5,434 bases of DNA, taken from contig JAOPWI010000048.1 in the NCBI GenBank assembly GCA_025965755.1, positions 1 through 5,434 on the forward strand. The letters are read 5' to 3'. The position numbers were made by a program, and so were the translations under genes. This document shows, piece by piece, positions 1-5,434 of the stretch. The stretch comes from Frankiales bacterium (GTDB lineage: Bacteria; Actinomycetota; Actinomycetes; Mycobacteriales; SCTD01). How positions within the stretch are numbered: position 1 is the first letter of the stretch; each line of letters starts with the position of its first letter. Under the pieces are notes generated by a model. It was given only the letters and a program-made list of their open reading frames with translations. It had not been told where the DNA came from and did no database searches.

Positions 1-22
1 GGCCGGAACACGTGGCCCGGCG

Positions 23-62
23 CACCCAGGGCCCGCCTCCGCGGGGAGACGGGCCCTGGGTG
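23..62 (-). terminator. Strong GC-rich hairpin downstream of the ABC binding-protein gene
   Basis: A perfect 13-bp inverted repeat (arms 23-35 and 50-62) lies 53 bp beyond the stop codon of the substrate-binding protein gene. The 14-nt loop can itself pair further (37-40 with 45-48, around the single mismatch 36/49), giving a stem of about 17 bp with a GCGG tetraloop. No T-tract follows on either strand, so it is not a textbook intrinsic terminator. Actinobacterial terminators often lack a U-tract, so termination remains the most likely role. Alternatively it could protect the 3' end of the binding-protein mRNA or attenuate expression of a downstream permease gene. The structure is seen directly; the function is inferred. 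Confidence 0.6.
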
Positions 63-115
63 GTCGTGCGGGTCCAGGTCGGCGGCGCCCCACGGGGACG
101 CCACCGACCGGTCTC

Positions 116-1912
116 CTACTTGCCGTCCGTGAGGTACACGTTCGTCATGTCCCCGTTGTTGGCGAGGTCGAAGTAGACCCAGTTGCCCACCCGCTTGGAG
201 CGGTACAGCGGGTTCTTCCCCGTGGTGATCGGGACCCACGGAGCGTCCGCCATCACGAGCTTGTCGGCCTGGTGCCAGAGGTCGGCGACCTTGGCCGGGT
301 CGCTCTCCGCGAGGGCCTGGTCGATGAGCTTGTTGACCTCGGGGTTGTTGTAGTTGTTGTAGTTCGTCGAGCCCTCGCCGTACTGACGGCCGTCGAGCAG
401 CGGGACGAAGAACGAGCGGGCCGCGTTGCCCTGCCAGTCCGGGTTCCAGCCGGGGCCGGCGAGGTCCCAGTCACCGGACTTGGTGGCGGACGGCTTCTGC
501 AGGTGCTGGGTGTAGAAGTCGGCCGGCGGAACCTGCTTGAGCTTCAGGCGGATGCCGGCCTTGGCCAGGTCGGCCTGCAGCGTGGTGGCGATGGCCGGGG
601 CCTTGCCGCGGTTGCGGTAGAGGTAGATCAGGTCGAGGCCGTTCGGGAAGCCGGCGTCGGCCAGCATCTGCTTGGCCTTGGCCGGGTCACCGGCGCTGTC
701 GGGCGTGGCGTAGGGGTCGAACTGCTTGTAGCCCAGGATCGCCGGGGTCAGGATCTGGCCGAGCGGCGCGTTGAGCTCCGGGCCGCCGAGAACCTGGATG
801 ATGTTCTTCTTGTTCACGGCGTAGTTGATCGCCTGGCGCACCTCGAGCTTGGACAGCGCCTTGCCGGCGTTGGGGCTGTCGAAGTTGATGGTGACGTAGG
901 GGTTCGTCGAGCCGTTGTCCTGCAGCGCGAGCTTCGGGTCCTTGACCGCGAGCAGCTGCGCGACGTTGGCCGTCGGGACGTAGGTGTCCCAGGCCATGTC
1001 GGCGGTGCCGGCCTGCAGCTGCTGGAAGACCGGGCCCTCGTCCGAGCCCTGCGTGATCGAGATCGCGTCGACGTGCGCGCCGCGCACCTCGTCGGTCTCG
1101 GCCTTCCACGCCGGGTTGCGGATGAGCTCGATCTGCTTGTCGGCGACGTACTTCTCGATCTTGTACGGGCCGCTGCTGATGAAGTTCTGGCGGAACTCCG
1201 GCGAGTCCGGCAGGTAGTTGAGGTGCTCGACCGGGGCGGGGCTCGCGAACGGCAGCGCCATGATGTTCATGAAGTCACCGGCCGGCTGGACCAGGTTGAT
1301 GGTCAGCTTCTGGCCGTCGGCCTTGACGCCGGTGATCTCGTTCTTCTCGACGAAGTCCTTGATGGCCGGGATGGTGCCGGGGACCTTCGCGAAGGCGTCG
1401 CAGTACTCGGTCATGCCCTCGATGACGCCGGCGAAGTAGCCCTTGGCACCGGTCGGCTGCACCGGGTTGCACAGGCGCTTGAAGCCGCGGGCGGCGTCGA
1501 CGGCGGTGATCTGCCGCGGACCGCTCGGGGTGTCCCACTGGACGCCGTCCTTGATCGTGAACTCGTAGGTCTTGCCGTCGTTGGTGGGCGAAGGCACCTC
1601 GGTCGCGAGGTCCGCGACGGGCGTCTCCGACTCCTTCTTGTCGGCGCTGTTCGGGTAGCTGACGAGCTGGCGCGAGATGGCGCGCAGCAGCGTGTAGCTG
1701 ACCGTGTAGTAGGCGCTGGCGGTGTCCATGTGGTCGATGTCGCTGGCGCCGAGCATCTTGAGGGTCCCGCCCTTGACCGGGTCGCCCTCCCCCGCGTTGG
1801 CGCCAGGCGCGGTCGCGCCGTTGCCGCCGTCGCCGCCACCGCAGGCAGTCGCCGTCAGGGCCAGACCCGCCACGAGGGCGACTGTCGTCAGCCCTCTCCG
1901 CTTCCGAAGCAT
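116..1912 (-). CDS. ABC transporter substrate-binding lipoprotein, family 5 (peptide/nickel/oligosaccharide type)
   Basis: This 598-residue exported lipoprotein should capture a solute outside the membrane and deliver it to an ABC permease. Residues 1-23 form a lipoprotein signal peptide: a basic start (RKRR at 3-6), a hydrophobic core at about 8-20, and the lipobox ATAC with the lipidated cysteine at 24. A flexible Gly/Asn/Ala-rich linker follows to about residue 47. The rest matches the extracellular solute-binding family 5 fold (SBP_bac_5, DppA/OppA-like): the KGGTL entry at 48-52, the SSGPYKIEKY segment at 246-255 and the VRQAINYAVNK segment at 358-368 are typical. The length is normal for the family. 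Two further cysteines, C148 and C171, could form a disulfide. The ATG start is supported by AGAGAAGG six bases upstream and by the signal peptide. It sits 199 bp after tpiA, behind a terminator, so it is probably transcribed separately. The ligand cannot be deduced; peptides are the default guess. Permease and ATPase genes are not in the window. Confidence 0.93.
   Translation of the reverse strand: MLRKRRGLTTVALVAGLALTATACGGGDGGNGATAPGANAGEGDPVKGGTLKMLGASDIDHMDTASAYYTVSYTLLRAISRQLVSYPNSADKKESETPVADLATEVPSPTNDGKTYEFTIKDGVQWDTPSGPRQITAVDAARGFKRLCNPVQPTGAKGYFAGVIEGMTEYCDAFAKVPGTIPAIKDFVEKNEITGVKADGQKLTINLVQPAGDFMNIMALPFASPAPVEHLNYLPDSPEFRQNFISSGPYKIEKYVADKQIELIRNPAWKAETDEVRGAHVDAISITQGSDEGPVFQQLQAGTADMAWDTYVPTANVAQLLAVKDPKLALQDNGSTNPYVTINFDSPNAGKALSKLEVRQAINYAVNKKNIIQVLGGPELNAPLGQILTPAILGYKQFDPYATPDSAGDPAKAKQMLADAGFPNGLDLIYLYRNRGKAPAIATTLQADLAKAGIRLKLKQVPPADFYTQHLQKPSATKSGDWDLAGPGWNPDWQGNAARSFFVPLLDGRQYGEGSTNYNNYNNPEVNKLIDQALAESDPAKVADLWHQADKLVMADAPWVPITTGKNPLYRSKRVGNWVYFDLANNGDMTNVYLTDGK
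345..362. repeat. Two perfect tandem copies of a 9-bp unit inside the binding-protein gene
   Basis: The unit ttgttgtag occurs twice in a row on the plus strand. Read on the coding minus strand it encodes a repeated Tyr-Asn-Asn in the stretch NYNNYNN (residues 517-523). The patch is much richer in A+T than its surroundings. Asn/Tyr-rich loops are common at this place in family 5 binding proteins, so the protein motif is probably selected and the DNA repeat incidental, although it could slip by whole 3-residue units without breaking the frame. Confidence 0.7.
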
Positions 1913-1918
1913 TGTCCA

Positions 1919-1926
1919 CCTTCTCT
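1919..1926 (-). promoter_or_regulatory. Ribosome binding site of the ABC binding-protein gene
   Basis: On the minus strand AGAGAAGG ends six bases before the ATG at 1912. Reading three bases on, AAGGTGG matches the AAGGAGG anti-16S consensus at six of seven positions. This fixes the start codon directly before a good signal peptide. Confidence 0.75.
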
Positions 1927-1960
1927 GGGCGCCTCGTGGGCCCCCGGGGAACGAGCCGGT

Positions 1961-1980
1961 CCCGGGCGGAACCGCCCGGG
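1961..1980 (-). promoter_or_regulatory. Perfect 9-bp inverted repeat in the leader of the ABC binding-protein gene
   Basis: The arms 1961-1969 and 1972-1980 (CCCGGGCGG and CCGCCCGGG) are perfectly complementary with only two central bases. In RNA the central pair would have to open to form a loop, leaving a very stable GC stem. It lies about 50 nt upstream of the ATG, within the likely 5' untranslated leader. It could be an mRNA-stabilising or attenuating hairpin, or a palindromic protein-binding site in DNA. The symmetry is directly visible; the role is inferred. Confidence 0.5.
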
Positions 1981-1983
1981 CCG

Positions 1984-2001
1984 CGACGTCGGTGCGACGT
2001 C
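1984..2001. promoter_or_regulatory. Paired GACGTC motif, putative operator
   Basis: The 7-mer CGACGTC occurs at 1984-1990 and again at 1995-2001, an 11-bp period or about one helical turn. Each core GACGTC is itself a palindrome and the two cores (1985-1990, 1996-2001) are separated by 5 bp, so the pair is also symmetric as a whole. It sits at or just downstream of the predicted transcription start of the ABC binding-protein gene, which is where a repressor would block transcription. No regulator is encoded in the window and I cannot name the protein family. Confidence 0.4.
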
Positions 2002-2010
2002 AGCAAGCGG

Positions 2011-2039
2011 ACACTACGGTCGGCCCGCGCACGGCGGAA
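2011..2039 (-). promoter_or_regulatory. Tentative promoter of the ABC binding-protein gene
   Basis: On the minus strand TAGTGT (2016-2011) fits the actinobacterial TAnnnT -10 pattern. TTCCGC (2039-2034) lies 17 bp upstream as a weak -35. Transcription would begin near 2004 and give a leader of about 90 nt. A second, weaker option upstream pairs TTGCGT (2075-2070) with TAGGGG (2050-2045), but its spacer is 19 bp and the -10 lacks the final T. A promoter is expected here because a terminator hairpin follows tpiA. Confidence 0.3.
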
Positions 2040-2081
2040 GAGATCCCCTACCCGCGGCCCGTGATCGTGACGCAAGAGTTA

Positions 2082-2108
2082 CCGCCCGATCTGGGCGTTC
2101 TCGGGCGG
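2082..2108 (-). terminator. Terminator hairpin of the gap-pgk-tpiA operon
   Basis: An 8-bp perfect GC-rich stem (2101-2108 with 2082-2089) encloses an 11-nt loop and begins four bases beyond the tpiA stop codon. The RNA continues with AACTCTTGCG, which is mildly U-containing but not a true U-tract. Its position directly after the last gene of the operon makes termination the natural reading. Confidence 0.6.
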
Positions 2109-2111
2109 GTA

Positions 2112-2909
2112 CTAGGTGGTCGAGAACCGGACGATCCCGGCGAACTCCTCCGCCGACAGGCTGGCCCCACCGACGAGCGCGCCGTCCACGTCCGGCTGCG
2201 CCATCAGCGCGGCGGCGTTGTCCGCCTTGACCGAGCCGCCGTACAGGACGCGGACCCCGTCGGCGAGCTCGCCGGGGTAGAGCTGCGACAGCGTCAGGCG
2301 CACCTCGCCGCACACCTCCTGGGCGTCCTGCGGCGTGGCCACGCGGCCGGTGCCGATCGCCCAGACCGGCTCGTACGCCACGACGATGGTGCGGGCCTGC
2401 TCGGCCGGAACGCCGTCGAGCGCCGCGCTGAGCTGCGCGACGACGTGGTCCACCTGGCCGTTGAGGTCGCGCACGGCGAGCGCCTCGCCGACGCACAGAA
2501 TCGGCGTGAGGCCGTGCTTGACGGCCGCCTTGACCTTGGCGTTGACGACGGCGTCGGTCTCGCCGTGGTACTCGCGGCGCTCGCTGTGGCCGACCAGGAC
2601 GTAGGAGCAGCCCAGCTTGGCCAGCATGGCGCCGCTGATGTCGCCGGTGTAGGCGCCGGCGTCGTGCGGGGACAGGTCCTGGGCGCCGTAGCGGATCGGC
2701 AGCTTGTCGCCGTCGACCATCGTCTGCACGCTGCGCAGGTCGGTGAACGGCGGCAGCACGACGACCTCCACCGCCTCGACGTCCTGCGGGGCGAGGCTGA
2801 ACGACAGCTTCTGCACCAGCGCGATGGCCTCGAGGTGGTGCAGGTTCATCTTCCAGTTGCCGGCCATCAGCGGCCGGCGGGCAGGTGCCTTGCCCTTGCT
2901 GGCAGCCAT
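2112..2909 (-). CDS. tpiA: Triosephosphate isomerase
   Basis: This 265-residue cytoplasmic TIM-barrel enzyme interconverts dihydroxyacetone phosphate and glyceraldehyde 3-phosphate. The family signatures are all present: the substrate-binding NWK at residues 18-20 (Asn18, Lys20), the electrophilic His108 in GHSERR, the catalytic base Glu180 in AYEPVWAIGTG (which also carries the flexible lid), and the phosphate-binding YGGS at 223-226 and GALVGGASL at 243-251. The ATG start lies 2 nt after the pgk stop, so translation is probably coupled; only a weak GGGCG-type Shine-Dalgarno is visible inside the pgk end. This start adds a basic N-terminal extension (MAASKGKAPARRP) before MAGNWKMN. Met15 is a possible alternative start, but the coupling geometry favours the upstream ATG. 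It is the third gene of the glycolytic operon and is followed by a terminator hairpin. The reading frame remains open far upstream, but that part overlaps pgk and is not coding. Confidence 0.98.
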   Translation of the reverse strand: MAASKGKAPARRPLMAGNWKMNLHHLEAIALVQKLSFSLAPQDVEAVEVVVLPPFTDLRSVQTMVDGDKLPIRYGAQDLSPHDAGAYTGDISGAMLAKLGCSYVLVGHSERREYHGETDAVVNAKVKAAVKHGLTPILCVGEALAVRDLNGQVDHVVAQLSAALDGVPAEQARTIVVAYEPVWAIGTGRVATPQDAQEVCGEVRLTLSQLYPGELADGVRVLYGGSVKADNAAALMAQPDVDGALVGGASLSAEEFAGIVRFSTT

Positions 2910-2911
2910 GC

Positions 2912-4105
2912 TCAGACGCCCAGCACGGTCAGGCCGGGCAGGGCCTTGCCCTCGAGGTACTCCAGGCTGGCCCCGCCGCCGGTGGAGATGTGGGTGAAGC
3001 GGCCCTCGTCGATGCCCAGCGCCCGCACGGCAGCCGCGCTGTCGCCGCCGCCGACGACCGTGAGCGCGCCGGCCAGGGAGGCCACAGCCTGCGCCACGCC
3101 GCGGGTGCCCTCGGCGTAGGGCGCCATCTCGAACACGCCCATCGGGCCGTTCCAGAAGACCGTCCGGGCGCCGGCGAGCGCGTCGGAGAAGACCTGCACC
3201 GACCGCGGGCCGATGTCCAGGCCCATCCGGTCGCTCGGAATCGCGTCGGCGGCGACCACGTCGTGGTCGGCGTCGGCGCTGAAGGCGGTCGCCGCGACGA
3301 CGTCCACCGGCAGCACCACCTTGCCGGTCTCCAGGAAGGCCCGGCAGATGTCGAGCTGGTCGGCCTCCAGCAGGCTGGACCCCACGTCGTGGCCCTGGGC
3401 GGCGAGGAAGGTGAAGCACATGCCGCCGCCCACGAGCAGCGTGTCGACCTTGGGCAGCAGCGCCTCGATCACCTTGAGCTTGTCGCTCACCTTGGAGCCC
3501 CCGAGCACCACGGCGTACGGCCGGGCCGGGTCCTCGGTGAGGCGGCGCAGCACGTCGACCTCGGCGGCCACGAGCGGGCCGGCGGCGTGCGGCAGGCGCT
3601 CGGCGACGTCGTACACGCTGGCGTGCCTGCGGTGGACGGCCCCGAAGGCGTCGTCGACGTAGAGGTCGGCGAACGCCGCGAGCCGGTCGGCGAAGGCGCC
3701 CCGCTCGGCGTCGTTCTTGCTGGTCTCGGCCGCCTCGAAGCGCACGTTCTCCAGCAGCACCAGGCTGCCGTCGCGCTGGTCGGCGACGGCGGCCTGGGCC
3801 GACGGCCCGACGACGTCCCCGGCGAGCGTGACGGGGCGGCCGAGCAGCTCCTCGAGCCGCCCGGCGACCGGCTTCAGCGAGTACGCCGGGTCCGGCACGC
3901 CCTGTGTCGCCTGCAGGGTCGGGGGCCGGCCCAGGTGGGCGGTGACGACCACCCGGGCGCCACGCTCGAGGAGCTCGCGCAGCAGCGGCAGGGACGCCCG
4001 GATGCGGCCGTCGTCGGTGACGCGCCCGCCGTCCAGCGGGACGTTCAGGTCCGACCGGACCAGCACCCGCTTGCCGGAGACGTCCAGGTCAGCAGCGGTC
4101 CGCAC
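2912..4105 (-). CDS. pgk: Phosphoglycerate kinase
   Basis: This 397-residue, two-domain cytoplasmic kinase transfers the acyl phosphate of 1,3-bisphosphoglycerate to ADP, forming ATP and 3-phosphoglycerate. N-domain substrate motifs are RSDLNVPLD at 17-25, AHLGRP at 56-61, ENVRF at 119-123 and HRRHAS at 158-163. C-domain nucleotide and hinge motifs are GGSKVSDK at 202-209, FWNGPMGVFE at 317-326, GGGDSAAA at 352-359 and STGGGASLEYLEGK at 374-387. All key residues appear intact and the length is normal. The start is GTG, 2 nt after the gap stop TAG, with no strong Shine-Dalgarno, which implies translational coupling. No better start exists: the frame continues upstream only inside gap. One oddity is the segment after GRP (residues 62-75, PTLQATQGVPDPAY), which is about six residues longer than the short KGxPDPxY-like loop I recall from other actinobacteria. 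Confidence 0.98.
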   Translation of the reverse strand: MRTAADLDVSGKRVLVRSDLNVPLDGGRVTDDGRIRASLPLLRELLERGARVVVTAHLGRPPTLQATQGVPDPAYSLKPVAGRLEELLGRPVTLAGDVVGPSAQAAVADQRDGSLVLLENVRFEAAETSKNDAERGAFADRLAAFADLYVDDAFGAVHRRHASVYDVAERLPHAAGPLVAAEVDVLRRLTEDPARPYAVVLGGSKVSDKLKVIEALLPKVDTLLVGGGMCFTFLAAQGHDVGSSLLEADQLDICRAFLETGKVVLPVDVVAATAFSADADHDVVAADAIPSDRMGLDIGPRSVQVFSDALAGARTVFWNGPMGVFEMAPYAEGTRGVAQAVASLAGALTVVGGGDSAAAVRALGIDEGRFTHISTGGGASLEYLEGKALPGLTVLGV

Positions 4106-4107
4106 CG

Positions 4108-5112
<1,005 letters not shown>

Positions 5113-5122
5113 GAGTTGGTCA

Positions 5123-5127
5123 CTCCT
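5123..5127 (-). promoter_or_regulatory. Ribosome binding site of gap
   Basis: AGGAG on the minus strand, within TAGGAGTGA, lies 10 nt before the GTG start. It is the only strong Shine-Dalgarno in the glycolytic operon and settles the gap start. Confidence 0.8.
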
Positions 5128-5205
5128 AGGTGCAGGTCGTCGGGTCGGGTGCGGTGGGGCAGCTGTCCGGTCGGCCGGGCAGGCCCTGAGGCGCCGCTCG
5201 CGTCG

Positions 5206-5211
5206 ACCCTA
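5206..5211 (-). promoter_or_regulatory. Tentative -10 element of the gap operon promoter
   Basis: TAGGGT on the minus strand fits TAnnnT and lies about 94 bp before the gap start. No convincing -35 is found at normal spacing: GCCCGA sits at 17 bp and CCGACC only at 15 bp. The evidence is therefore mostly positional. A promoter somewhere in the 176-bp whiA-gap gap is likely because glycolytic genes usually need strong expression of their own. Confidence 0.25.
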
Positions 5212-5253
5212 CCGTCCGCCTCGGGGGGTCGGGCGCACTCCGTCCGCCGTACG

Positions 5254-5281
5254 GGCGGGTAACCGCCGGCGCCGCGGCCGG
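5254..5281 (-). terminator. Small GC-rich hairpins after whiA, weak terminator candidate
   Basis: Two adjacent, partly overlapping 5-bp stems follow the whiA stop: 5277-5281 with 5266-5270 (6-nt loop), and 5263-5267 with 5254-5258 (4-nt loop). They share bases 5266-5267, so both cannot form fully at once. There is no U-tract. Short GC stems arise easily at this base composition, so termination here is only possible. Confidence 0.25.
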
Positions 5282-5288
5282 GGGCTGC

Positions 5289-5434
5289 TCAGACCTGGTC
5301 GGCGAGCATGTCCGGCGTCAGGCTGGCCTCGGTGTCGTCGATGCCGAGCTCCTGGGCGCGCTTGTCGGCCATCGCGAGCAGCCGCCTGATCCGGCCGGCG
5401 ATGGCGTCCTTGGTCAGCGGCGGCACGTGCAGCT
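5289..5434 (-). CDS. whiA: WhiA, C-terminal end (5' part outside the window)
   Basis: The last 47 codons and the TGA stop are present; the first complete codon begins at 5432. The readable end, LHVPPLTKDAIAGRIRRLLA followed by MADKRAQELGIDDTEASLTP, matches the conserved helix-turn-helix C-terminus of WhiA. WhiA joins a LAGLIDADG-like domain to this DNA-binding domain and, in Streptomyces, acts with WhiB to start sporulation septation; homologues occur throughout Gram-positive bacteria. In actinobacteria it commonly stands directly before the gap-pgk-tpiA operon on the same strand, as here, often with rapZ and yvcK-like genes further upstream. The final four residues, ADQV, are variable. Identification rests on a short segment plus the strong context. 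Confidence 0.9.
   Translation of the reverse strand, partial: LHVPPLTKDAIAGRIRRLLAMADKRAQELGIDDTEASLTPDMLADQV

Noticed and set aside
1..11. Possible GTG start of a permease gene (minus strand, codons GTG TTC CGG) at the left edge
   Set aside because: Only three codons are visible, there is no Shine-Dalgarno, and nothing distinguishes it from chance.
1913..2111. A riboswitch or small RNA in the leader of the transporter gene
   Set aside because: The hairpins are simple GC stems; I see none of the conserved core sequences of known riboswitch classes.
272..2230. A 652-codon open frame on the plus strand antisense to the transporter gene, and other long plus-strand frames such as 1722-3119 and 2885-4111
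   Set aside because: They lie opposite well-identified genes, their translations are low-complexity Arg/Val/Ala/Leu/Asp/Gly strings without any family motif, and long antisense open frames are expected in very GC-rich coding DNA.
2910..3419. N-terminal extension of the tpiA frame through pgk (an apparent 435-residue protein)
   Set aside because: The upstream 170 residues are an Arg/Gly-rich shadow of pgk, which is intact in another frame; the real TpiA start is the ATG at 2909.

Overview
This is a high-GC window. All its genes lie on the minus strand, so the transcription order runs from the right-hand end to the left. Gene content and order (whiA, then gap, pgk, tpiA) are typical of the core chromosome of Actinomycetota. 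Two GTG starts, very short intergenic gaps and actinobacterial-style proteins fit that placement. I cannot assign a genus from sequence reading alone.

Layout in transcription order. (1) 5434-5289: the last 47 codons of whiA, a developmental and cell-division regulator whose 5' part is outside the window. (2) 5288-5113: a 176-bp GC-rich intergenic region with small hairpins after whiA, a tentative promoter, and a clear Shine-Dalgarno for gap. (3) 5112-2112: the glycolytic operon gap-pgk-tpiA, with exactly 2 nt between each stop and the next start. (4) 2111-1913: a 199-bp intergenic region with a terminator hairpin immediately after the tpiA stop, a tentative promoter, a paired GACGTC motif that looks like an operator, a perfect 9-bp leader hairpin, and the ribosome binding site of the next gene. 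(5) 1912-116: a complete lipoprotein, the family 5 substrate-binding component of an ABC transporter. (6) 115-1: a strong GC-rich hairpin downstream of it and no recognisable gene.

Gap, Pgk and TpiA catalyse consecutive or adjacent steps of lower glycolysis: triose phosphate interconversion, then oxidation and phosphorylation to 1,3-bisphosphoglycerate, then ATP formation. Coupled translation should keep them in proportion. The binding protein looks like a separate transcription unit. Its permease and ATPase partners are not in the window, and if they are linked they would lie beyond position 1.

The window is mostly ordinary core chromosome. I see no CRISPR array, mobile element, tRNA or rRNA, and no evidence of a novel multi-gene system. 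The observations most worth following are the putative operator and leader hairpin of the transporter gene, the long hairpin after that gene, the presence of a transporter gene where secG often follows tpiA, and a short insertion in Pgk.
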